From Leptospira ognonensis (GTDB lineage: Bacteria > Spirochaetota > Leptospiria > Leptospirales > Leptospiraceae): DNA of 64,000 bases. The notes under the pieces were generated by a model. The model saw only the letters and a list, made by a program, of their open reading frames with translations. It did no database searches and was not told the DNA's origin. The position numbers were made by a program, and so were the translations under genes. Below are positions 29,329 to 36,256 of this stretch, in pieces. Position 1 is the stretch's first letter, and each line of letters opens with the position of its first letter. The DNA lies in contig NZ_RQGD01000046.1 of NCBI RefSeq assembly GCF_004770745.1, positions 62,001 to 126,000 on the forward strand. The letters run 5' to 3'.

Positions 29329-30330
29329 ATGAAAGCATATGTAATTCAAAAATATAACAAAAAAAATGGCCTAACACTTGTAGAAATGCCAGAACCTGTT
29401 TTGAATGAGGATGAGGTACTAGTTGAGGTTTTTGCTGCTGGTGTCAACTTACTAGATTCAAAAATTAAAAATGGTGATTTTAAACTAATTTTACCTTATA
29501 AACTTCCACTCATTTTAGGCCACGATGTCGCAGGTAAAGTTGTTAAAGTTGGCACACAAGTAAAAAAATTTAAAGTTGGGGATGAAGTGTATTCTAGACC
29601 CGCTGACTTTAGGATTGGAACTTTTGCCGAACAAATTGTTATCAATCAAAATGACTTAGCTCTCAAACCCAAAAACATAAGCATGGAAGAGGCCGCGTCA
29701 ATTCCATTGGTTGGACTAACTGCCTATCAAGCATTAGTCGAATTGGCTAACTTAAAAAAAGGACAAAAGGTTTTTATCCAAGCAGGTTCAGGTGGTGTGG
29801 GAAGTTTTGCCATTCAATTAGCCAAACATTTAGGTGCTACAGTTGCCACAACCACTAGTTCGTCTAATTTCGAATTGGTGAAAAGTCTGGGAGCAGATAT
29901 TGTTATCGATTACCGAACAGAAAACTTTGAGACCATACTGAAAGATTATGATTTGGTTTTACACAGCCAAGATGCCAAAACTTTAAATAAATCGTTAAAC
30001 ATCCTGAAACCAGGTGGGAAACTGATTTCCATCTCAGGACCACCAGATCCAAAATTTGCAGAAGAAATTGCAGCTCCTTGGTTCATCAAATTGATTCTTC
30101 GATACCTCAGTTTTAGAGTGAGGAAAAAGGCAAATCAACTGAAGGTAAGTTTTGTATTTCTTTTTATGAGAGCAGAAGGACAACAGTTGAGCCAAATTTC
30201 GGGACTTATCAACTCTGGGTACATTCGCCCTATTGTGGACAAAGTATTTCCTTTTGAAAAAACAAACGAAGCATTGGCCTATGTAGAAAGTGGTCGAGCC
30301 AAAGGAAAAGCGGTGATCAAAGTAAGGTAA
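29329..30330 (+). CDS. Zinc-independent NADP-dependent quinone-type oxidoreductase (MDR)
   Basis: About 333 aa. I prefer ATG 29329 (GGGG six nt upstream) to 29317. GroES-like N-half 'GHDVAGKVVKVGTQVKKFKVGDEVY' and Rossmann segment 'VFIQAGSGGVGSFAIQLAKHLGA' (in parts), with 'AASIPLVGLTAYQAL', match quinone oxidoreductases. No structural or catalytic zinc cysteines are visible. 25 bp after the SDR gene, same operon; the pair would suit detoxification of quinones or reactive carbonyls. Confidence 0.9.
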   Translation: MKAYVIQKYNKKNGLTLVEMPEPVLNEDEVLVEVFAAGVNLLDSKIKNGDFKLILPYKLPLILGHDVAGKVVKVGTQVKKFKVGDEVYSRPADFRIGTFAEQIVINQNDLALKPKNISMEEAASIPLVGLTAYQALVELANLKKGQKVFIQAGSGGVGSFAIQLAKHLGATVATTTSSSNFELVKSLGADIVIDYRTENFETILKDYDLVLHSQDAKTLNKSLNILKPGGKLISISGPPDPKFAEEIAAPWFIKLILRYLSFRVRKKANQLKVSFVFLFMRAEGQQLSQISGLINSGYIRPIVDKVFPFEKTNEALAYVESGRAKGKAVIKVR

Positions 30331-30352
30331 ATGTGGGCAAAAACAATGATAA

Positions 30353-30383
30353 AATGAAGGCTCCTTTACTCAGAGCCTTCATT
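30353..30383. terminator. Bidirectional terminator
   Basis: Perfect 11-bp stem AATGAAGGCTC/GAGCCTTCATT with a 9-nt loop between the convergent oxidoreductase and SRPBCC genes; the stem overlaps the SRPBCC stop codon at 30366. Confidence 0.7.
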
Positions 30384-30884
30384 AAGCACTTTATCTAGCC
30401 GATCAAAACCTGCCTTTGTACATTCTACCCGGCCACGAACTTCTTTCTCGAGTGAAAAGTTGACCTTATCCAGCACTTTAAGAAGTACAATCTGTTCGGT
30501 AAAAGTCATTTTATTACGACTTTCGACATGTGACTCAAAAACAACAGTTACTAAGGAAACAGAAATTCGAATATCGTTTACATACATCGAAAACGAATAA
30601 ATGATAAATACGTTTATTATTATAACATAATAATGTGCATCAAATACATGCCGCCTTCCTGATGGTGTTAACACCAGATTGGATTCCGATCCACCGATAC
30701 GAAATTCTAAGTTGAATTCGACTATTTTCCAATCATCATGGCAGGCAAACCATCTTCGTTTGGAATCAGCATTCGCCCAGGTGGAAAAGGATCTTTCTTT
30801 AGAAGCAGTAATAATTCTTTCAATTGTAAATGTAGAGTGTTTTGCTTCTGTATTTTTCCTTTCATTCTCCGTCGGAATTCTCAT
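30366..30884 (-). CDS. SRPBCC/AHSA1-type protein
   Basis: 172 aa. 'STFTIERIITASKERSFSTWANADSKRRWFA' (in parts, residues about 17-46) and 'MTFTEQIVLL' are AHSA1 features. The region around residues 85-120 ('YYVIIINVFIIYSFSMYVND') is unusually hydrophobic for the family and could reflect divergence. It overlaps the ArsR gene by 23 nt, as in the pair at 1053-1881. Confidence 0.75.
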   Translation of the reverse strand: MRIPTENERKNTEAKHSTFTIERIITASKERSFSTWANADSKRRWFACHDDWKIVEFNLEFRIGGSESNLVLTPSGRRHVFDAHYYVIIINVFIIYSFSMYVNDIRISVSLVTVVFESHVESRNKMTFTEQIVLLKVLDKVNFSLEKEVRGRVECTKAGFDRLDKVLNEGSE

Positions 30885-31209
30885 CCGATGATTCGATTAA
30901 AAATTTTCCAAGACAATCATAACTTCGGTTCCAAGCAGCTTTCCTTTCTTCCATCAAAGAATCAATACTCGAAAGTTTTGTTGGATCCAATTGGTAAGTG
31001 CGAACCCTACCTAACTTTTCTGAAAAAACAATTCCTCCCTCTTCCAAAACTTTTAAATGTTTAAGTACTGAAGGTAATGCCATGCCAAGCGGTTCAGCTA
31101 ATTCTTTAACGGAAGCCGACTCGTGACTTAATTGTTCGACTATTCCCAACCGACTTCGATCGGAAAGTGCATGAAAGATATTTTCTAAACCTGAGATTTT
31201 AGATTTCAT
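30862..31209 (-). CDS. ArsR-family transcriptional regulator
   Basis: 115 aa. 'ALSDRSRLGIVEQL', 'VKELAEPLGMALPSVLKHLKVL' (in parts) and 'EKLGRVRTYQLDPTKL' show the ArsR winged helix without metal ligands. Upstream partner of the SRPBCC gene. Unlike the other pair, no long palindrome overlaps its start. Confidence 0.85.
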   Translation of the reverse strand: MKSKISGLENIFHALSDRSRLGIVEQLSHESASVKELAEPLGMALPSVLKHLKVLEEGGIVFSEKLGRVRTYQLDPTKLSSIDSLMEERKAAWNRSYDCLGKFLIESSDENSDGE

Positions 31210-31264
31210 TATTTAATCACATCCGAGTTACTATCTTTTTGCATTCAGTTTTATTTTTAGATTT

Positions 31265-31516
31265 TTATTTTCGAAATCGTTTGTGAATTCTTTTAGAAAA
31301 CGGATCCATATCAAAATCTGGTTCATCTTCCGTTAACGTACGTTTAACGGAAGATCTTTCCAATAAACGTTCAAAATAAGCCTCAGTTTTCGGATGACTC
31401 TCCCAAAAACTAAGCAGTGTGTCCGCATAGAATAAAGCTGGCACAGCAGAACAATCGGCCATAGAAAAGTTTTCACCAGTAATCCATATTTTGGAATTCT
31501 GTTGTTCTTCCACCAT
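31265..31516 (-). pseudogene. 5'-truncated glutathione S-transferase
   Basis: Only the C-terminal ~83 aa remain: 'SKIWITGENFSMADCSAVPAL' (the 'G.FSMADC' motif of the GST C-terminal domain) then 'FYADTLLSFWESHP' and 'AYFERLLERSSVKR'. The whole thioredoxin-like N-terminal domain is missing, and the sequence is replaced exactly by repeat copy 3, whose own reading frame is open and joined in frame (a hybrid frame starts at 31606). Not expected to be an active GST. Confidence 0.8.
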
Positions 31517-31519
31517 ATC

Positions 31520-31640
31520 AACCACTTGGGACTTTGGTAAGGCTTTTACCAGAACCAAATCACAAAAATTAATCGAGATGCCCGATATTCGCGAAAGATT
31601 GCCCATTATAGGAAGCAGACTGGCTTAAAGACGGCTATAT
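31520..31640 (+). repeat. 121-bp interspersed repeat, copy 3
   Basis: Base-for-base identical to copy 2 (27763-27883), same orientation, 3.6 kb of genes between them. Its left edge truncates the GST gene. Confidence 0.95.
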
Positions 31641-32180
31641 CTTCGCAAAAAATACGACATAAATTTGAATGAGACTTAAAGAGACCAAGCCACTGGATTT
31701 GGCATTTTTTGGGGCAGAAGTAGTATCGAAGTGATCGGGAAAACTAGGTCGCTCTAAAATGCTTCTGGTGTATTTCGATGCGAGAGATTCGAGCTTAATT
31801 TTTCGTACAGGTCTCACGGATATGGCATAGTCACCCACGGACTTTTCCTGTTTGTTGGGTAAGAAAAATACCATGCGAGACAAAAATTCATCAATCGACA
31901 TCGTTAAACTTTGATATGACTTTACTTTGGTGATAGATTCTACATTGCTTTTATAACGAAGCAGGAATGCGGAGCTCGTGAATCGTGACAAGGATGTCAC
32001 GTGAACAGGAGATGCAAATACTTGAAGCCTTTCATTCATTCCAAATAAAGCCGCGATTGTTTTACTGCAGTTGAGTAGTTTTTCAACCTCGATGAGTTTC
32101 CAAGTCGGGATCTTACCAAATTTAGTTTCGAATTTATCCGTATAACATGAAATAAATGCATTATGCTGATTTTCCAACAA
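31635..32180 (-). pseudogene. Uncharacterised ORF, probably 5'-truncated
   Basis: An open minus frame of about 180 codons in AT-rich DNA, with no plausible start: its upstream end runs into the GC-rich hairpin region. 'FETKFGKIPTWKLIEVEKLL' and 'LSRMVFFLPNKQEKSVGDYA' look protein-like. No family recognised. Its last codons overlap repeat copy 3 by 6 bp. Probably a remnant. Confidence 0.4.
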
Positions 32181-32231
32181 AAAGAAGAATAGCAGAAACT
32201 CCAATCTCTTCCTTCCGCGAGAGGGATAGTA

Positions 32232-32266
32232 AGGGCGCGTAGCGGTCGCTTGGCGACCGCAGCCCT
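32232..32266. repeat. GC-rich hairpin
   Basis: Inner 8-bp perfect stem GCGGTCGC/GCGACCGC (loop TTG) inside an outer AGGGC/GCCCT stem. First of several hairpins in the GC-rich tract beside the tmRNA gene. Confidence 0.7.
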
Positions 32267-32309
32267 GCATAGCTCAGGCGCCAAAGGGGACTCGCCCAGC
32301 TGCACGAAG

Positions 32310-32529
32310 GCTGGGATTCGGTCTCCGTCGCCTTCCCGTCCGGGTCGAACACGTTCCAGGCCGTCCCGCTCGTGCCCTTGGACATCCTGTCCTCGGGAAA
32401 AAAGGTTTACGCTTCTCCACCCTTGGCTACGCCAACCTCGCTTCCGGCTTTTATGAAGCCTTCACGGGGTCGCTATTGCATCTTTCACTCGCGGTCGTTC
32501 GAAACCCAGCGAACTGGGATTTTGTGACC
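32310..32529. repeat. Structured GC-rich module A
   Basis: Begins GCTGGGATTCG and has an inverted copy CGAAACCCAGC (one mismatch) at 32500-32510, then GAACTGGGATTTTGTGACC. The first 87 bp align gap-free to module B (14 differences by hand count). Inner hairpin GGACA-TCC-TGTCC at 32380-32392. Non-coding; small frames here are shadows. Confidence 0.8.
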
Positions 32530-32575
32530 AATGAATAAATGTCTGTTATTGTATCCGGTCCGAGAGGCCAGTGGA

Positions 32576-32661
32576 AGATTTTGTTGTGAACAGTGCCCAC
32601 GGATGGGCACGAGCGCGACATTAGGCCAAGGATGGCCTAGAGAGCGCGAACAACAAAATCT
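32576..32661. repeat. Twin-hairpin element enclosed by a 12-bp inverted repeat
   Basis: Outer arms AGATTTTGTTGT (32576-32587) and ACAACAAAATCT (32650-32661). Inside are two hairpins, GTGCCCA-CGGA-TGGGCAC (32593-32610) and TAGGCCA-AGGA-TGGCCTA (32622-32639), each followed by GAGCGCGA. Folds as a three-way-junction-like structure on either strand. Confidence 0.85.
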
Positions 32662-32669
32662 GAAACATG

Positions 32670-32688
32670 CTGGAGACGCTGGGATTCG
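32670..32688. other. Probable attachment-site scar: copy of the tmRNA 3' end
   Basis: CTGGAGACGCTGGGATTCG is repeated exactly at 32901-32919, where it is the acceptor stem, CCA and T-arm edge of the tmRNA. Such direct repeats are left when elements integrate at ssrA. No integrase is present in the window. Confidence 0.65.
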
Positions 32689-32868
32689 GTCTCCGCGGTT
32701 CTCCCATCCGGGTCGAACACGTTCCAGGCCGTCCCGCATCTGCCCTCGCACTTCGTGTGCTCGGGTCGAAATGGCTTAACGCGCGCGGACTGGGGTGTCC
32801 CAGTCCGCGAGCTACCATTTCTCTCAGATGCGGTCGTTCGAATCCCAGCAAACTGAGATTTTGTGACC
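32678..32868. repeat. Structured GC-rich module B
   Basis: Perfect 11-bp terminal inverted repeat GCTGGGATTCG/CGAATCCCAGC (32678-32688, 32839-32849). Nested inside are a 9-bp stem CCGCATCTG/CAGATGCGG, a GCAC/GTGC hairpin at 32748-32760, a GAAATGG/CCATTTC stem and an 11-bp hairpin CGCGGACTGGG/CCCAGTCCGCG (32784-32809). Homologous to module A. Confidence 0.85.
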
Positions 32869-32901
32869 TGGCCTTTGTCGGTGATTTTTAAAAATAATTT
32901 C

Positions 32902-33249
32902 TGGAGACGCTGGGATTCGAACCCAGGTCCTATCGTTCTCAAGTACAGCTTCTACACATTTAGGTTGTAAATAAATTTTGGAAGGACTTGCCCTACAACC
33001 AGGGGTCACTTCCGATCCAACTTATAGTTCGATTCCTACTGAAGCTGAAGACAGTATAGAAAAGTCTCTCGAGAGGTGTCAGTTTCTAGGCCACCGAGAG
33101 AAACAGCCGTTGAAACCGTAGAGCTTAAATTAAGCTGCTAGAGCAAATTCGTTATTTGCGGTTATTGTTTTGAAGGTTTTTAAGCAGGACCCTCACCTCT
33201 ACGTGCCACTGAACCCAAGTCAACAACAGTCGAAACCAATGTCGCCCCC
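32902..33249 (-). ncRNA. ssrA: tmRNA (transfer-messenger RNA)
   Basis: On the minus strand the 5' end GGGGGCGACATT pairs with the 3' end CGTCTCC, which is followed by an encoded CCA; the T-arm reads GGGTTCGAATCCC. The tag frame at 33130-33159 encodes ANNEFALAA plus TAA (the resume codon is GCA), close to the known leptospiral tags. Length about 348 nt is normal. Rescues stalled ribosomes with SmpB and tags proteins for proteolysis. The 3' side borders a GC-rich accessory tract. Confidence 0.97.
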
Positions 33250-33349
33250 GTTCTATTACTATAGACGGAGAATACGAGTTGAATGTTTACTGAAAAGGAA
33301 AAAAGGTTAGAATCTGGACAAAGTGAGTGAGAGATTTGAGATTGATATT

Positions 33350-34486
33350 ATGTCGCAAAAAATAGGCATTCTCGTACTAATTTTTTCTGCTCCCCTCGTT
33401 TTAGGGTATTGCAAGCAAGCGGACGCTCCGTCGGCCTCGGAGGTTGCACAAGCCTTATATGGAGCCGAAACGGAAAAGACGGTTCGTATTTTAGGCTCGA
33501 AGGTTGCCAATTTAGATGAGGAGCCAGATTTAGAGTCCATTGTACTTTCGCAATCAGGCCAAGCGGAAGCGGTTTCGGTTTATAAAAAAATCAATGGCTC
33601 GTGGATTTTCCAATGGAAACAGGAATTCAATTTACTCAGTCTAGGTGAATCCCATTACGATTTGAAAGCTTTGAAATGGCAGCCAGGAAAACTACAAGGG
33701 AAAGAGAAAAAAACACTAGAAGGAGACTGTATTCGTCGTATCGTCATCGATGAATTAGCTGGTGATACATTTAATTCCATATTCCTTGAAGTTTTATCCG
33801 AAGAACCACCGTTAGGTCTTTTTTCAATTCCTTTCGGGTATAGAAAAGGAAAAAAAATTTTAGATGGTTTGCAATTAAAAGAACATGAGGAATTGGTTCG
33901 CACGAAAAGATTGGATTTTGAATATTCTTCAAAAGATAAATCCATTCGAATATTCCCTTCAAGCCCAAACTATTCGCAAGAATTTGTATTTAATGGTTGG
34001 GAAATGATCCCTAATTTACCCATGCAACCGGTGCCGGCATTTATTTCTATGGACATCCAACCTAAGTTGGAACTTGGGAAAGAATCAAAAATCACCTTAC
34101 AATTTAAAAACCGAGGAAACTTTGCCTCGGTGACTTATTTGTCATTAACCTTTCCCGATGATGCCGAAATCACTAAATCAGAAACTTCTCAAGGAGTTCG
34201 CATTTATAACAAAGGTCAAACGGTATATAATATCCTCCAAGGCCGTCAAATTCCAGCGACGAATATACTTTTGGAAGCTACTAAGGAGGCTTGGGGCACA
34301 AACTTTAAATACGGACTGAGCTTTTATTATCGACCCTTAAAAACACTCGATACAAGAATCTTATTTAGATCCTCATTCAAGTATTATAAAGAAATCGTTT
34401 CCATACCCAATCAATATTCTATTTCTAAAACGGAAATTGATCAGCAAGGTTTTTATACATATCCACTTGAAATAAAACAAAAATGA
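33350..34486 (+). CDS. Putative lipoprotein, first gene of MotB-like operon
   Basis: About 378 aa from ATG 33350 (a GTG at 33323 is possible). 'MSQKIGILVLIFSAPLVLGYC' is approximately a lipoprotein signal with a relaxed lipobox. The mature part has a beta-rich C-terminal half ('GKESKITLQFKNRGNFASVT', resembling an Ig/CARDB-like domain). Overlaps the next gene by 4 nt. Function unknown. Confidence 0.65.
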   Translation: MSQKIGILVLIFSAPLVLGYCKQADAPSASEVAQALYGAETEKTVRILGSKVANLDEEPDLESIVLSQSGQAEAVSVYKKINGSWIFQWKQEFNLLSLGESHYDLKALKWQPGKLQGKEKKTLEGDCIRRIVIDELAGDTFNSIFLEVLSEEPPLGLFSIPFGYRKGKKILDGLQLKEHEELVRTKRLDFEYSSKDKSIRIFPSSPNYSQEFVFNGWEMIPNLPMQPVPAFISMDIQPKLELGKESKITLQFKNRGNFASVTYLSLTFPDDAEITKSETSQGVRIYNKGQTVYNILQGRQIPATNILLEATKEAWGTNFKYGLSFYYRPLKTLDTRILFRSSFKYYKEIVSIPNQYSISKTEIDQQGFYTYPLEIKQK

Positions 34487-35136
34487 AAGAAATCCTTACC
34501 ACTGAAGAAACTCTTGCTCATGTTGAAGTTGTTCGCGTGCAAGTAGAAAGATTCCATGAGTTCTATTCAAGTTATTTCAATCAAGAAGAAACGATTGGGA
34601 TGGCTCGCTATTTTTTTGAAACCGTCTACAATTTAGATGGTAGAGAAGAGTTAGAAGAGTTGGCATTAACAACATATTCGAAAGTAAAACATATGTTAAA
34701 AGAAACAACTCGCGAGAACGTGGAGAGATTGATAGATTTAAATCATATAACAGATGAACTTGATATCAAACTTGCTAGACTATTGCTAAGCAATGGATGG
34801 AAACCAGGAAAAGTGATTAGCCAGTCCGAATACAAAGTTTGTTATAAAGCCCTTGGCGAAGCCAGACTGAGAAAGAAGCAACTAGAAGTAGTTCTTTTTA
34901 ATCTAAGGAAATTTTTTGAACTTGCCCATAAACCAATAAGCGGATACATTATTAAACCCGCAGCCATGATGTCAAAAATGTTAGGTGTCTATCCTCTTTT
35001 TGAAAAAATAGAACAAGGTTACTACGCAACGTTACCCGTAAAAAAAGATACCTTTGAAGCATTCTTTAAAGTGGTAGAAGAGAGAGAATGGGATTTTCTC
35101 TATGATTCTTTTCCTGAATTGAAAGGTAAGTCATGA
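34483..35136 (+). CDS. Conserved hypothetical protein
   Basis: 217 aa, mostly helical and charged, no signal peptide or TM, so probably cytoplasmic. 'LTTYSKVKHMLKETTRENVERL' and 'LRKKQLEVVLFNLRKFFELA' (in parts) suggest helical bundles. Overlaps the genes on both sides by 4 nt, so its product is probably made in proportion with the MotB-like protein. Family not recognised. Confidence 0.7.
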   Translation: MKEILTTEETLAHVEVVRVQVERFHEFYSSYFNQEETIGMARYFFETVYNLDGREELEELALTTYSKVKHMLKETTRENVERLIDLNHITDELDIKLARLLLSNGWKPGKVISQSEYKVCYKALGEARLRKKQLEVVLFNLRKFFELAHKPISGYIIKPAAMMSKMLGVYPLFEKIEQGYYATLPVKKDTFEAFFKVVEEREWDFLYDSFPELKGKS

Positions 35137-35861
35137 GAAGACCTCGCTTTCCTAAATCGAAAACAGAAGAAGTATCACATGACCAAGAACGTTGGTTGTT
35201 GACATATGCAGATATGATCACACTTTTATTAGGTCTCTTTATTATTCTGTATGCGATCAGTAAAGTTGATTCAAAAAAATTGAGTGAAGTAGCCTCAGAT
35301 ATCAAAAAGGGTTTTGGATTAAAAGTGACTACCATAGGTCAAATTGTCGACGGGGGCGTGGGCATATTAGAAGACGATAGTATGGAGCCAAAGTCTGAGA
35401 TTTTCCACTTATGGGAACGTATCGGCCATGCATTGAAGGAATTGAAAGACAAGGCAAAGTTAAAACTAGGACTTGCAGAAGCTGAAGAGCTAAAGTTAAC
35501 TTTTATCACACCCGATCTAGCAAAGGGAGATATTGTAGAAGATGATCCGGATTTACAATTTGCGTTCAAACAATTATCCGAATTATCAAAAGGAATGGAT
35601 ATAGATATTATCGTAAGAGTCCAAATTCCTTATGAATCAAGCATTGATAAGTCAAAATTTCAAAATGCCTGGGACTACCATTCGCATAGAGCCTCAATCA
35701 TTGCAGAAAAAATGGTAAATGAATTTGGCATACCTAGAGAACAAGTATCCGTTCAGGGTTATGCGGTATTTCAAAAATCAAATGAAAATGATACTCCAGA
35801 AAAAAAGGCAAAAGACGAGCGTATCGAGATTCTAATACGAAAAAAGGAAGTTATAAAGTGA
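35133..35861 (+). CDS. MotB-like protein (membrane anchor plus OmpA-like domain)
   Basis: 242 aa. The N-terminal 'RWLLTYADMITLLLGLF' segment carries the MotB-type TM helix with the conserved Asp in 'YADMITLL' that binds protons in stator units. The C-terminal OmpA-like peptidoglycan-binding domain ends 'ERIEILIRKKE'; 'NAWDYHSHRASIIAEKM' is typical of it. No MotA/PomA partner lies nearby. It may serve a non-flagellar ion-driven machine or an accessory motor role. Confidence 0.85.
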   Translation: MRRPRFPKSKTEEVSHDQERWLLTYADMITLLLGLFIILYAISKVDSKKLSEVASDIKKGFGLKVTTIGQIVDGGVGILEDDSMEPKSEIFHLWERIGHALKELKDKAKLKLGLAEAEELKLTFITPDLAKGDIVEDDPDLQFAFKQLSELSKGMDIDIIVRVQIPYESSIDKSKFQNAWDYHSHRASIIAEKMVNEFGIPREQVSVQGYAVFQKSNENDTPEKKAKDERIEILIRKKEVIK

Positions 35862-36253
35862 GATATTTAGCAGTAATAATTTTAATTTTATTTCAATTTG
35901 CAAATTGCAAAAAAAAGAAAGGGATAGATGCCACCGAATGGAAGGATGAGTCATTGAAGATTACATCCAGGATCTGTGAGAAATATCGATCTTGTGCCGA
36001 TGCTTCTTGGCCTGGTGTTCCAGATAAGCTAAAGGAGTTCACGAAATCTCGATTAGACGAAGCAAATTGCCAAAAAGAATTTAGAAATAGTAATGCCTAT
36101 CGCTTACTTGGTGGAGATCCGAAAATCATTATCACCTCTTATCGGGAGTGTTCTGAAAAAATATTTTCTGCAAGCTGCGAAGCACTTAAAAAAGGTGTCA
36201 TTGAAACCATAGCCGCCTGCAACGAATTTAAAAAAATTCAACAGGTAAATTAA
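35858..36253 (+). CDS. Small Cys-rich lipoprotein
   Basis: 131 aa from a GTG that overlaps the MotB-like stop (GTGA). MRYLAVIILILFQFANC is a lipoprotein signal. Six further Cys residues in the mature part ('ICEKYRSC', 'ANCQKEF', 'YRECSEK', 'SCEAL', 'AACNEF') suggest disulfides. This pattern recurs in short leptospiral lipoproteins of unknown function. Confidence 0.75.
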   Translation: MRYLAVIILILFQFANCKKKKGIDATEWKDESLKITSRICEKYRSCADASWPGVPDKLKEFTKSRLDEANCQKEFRNSNAYRLLGGDPKIIITSYRECSEKIFSASCEALKKGVIETIAACNEFKKIQQVN

Positions 36254-36256
36254 TAT

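Noticed and set aside
25983..31640. 121-bp repeats as integron attC sites
   Set aside because: No GTTRRRY or RYYYAAC core pair at the ends, no long complementary arms, and no integron integrase in the window.
31635..32270. Treating the 211-aa frame as an intact gene
   Set aside because: Its first ~35 codons lie in the GC-rich hairpin DNA and the remaining frame lacks a start; annotated as a remnant instead.
32200..33010. Many overlapping small ORFs on both strands
   Set aside because: They lie in the GC-rich hairpin tract and tmRNA; the protein strings are Arg/Ser/Pro-rich shadows of stem sequences with no start sites.
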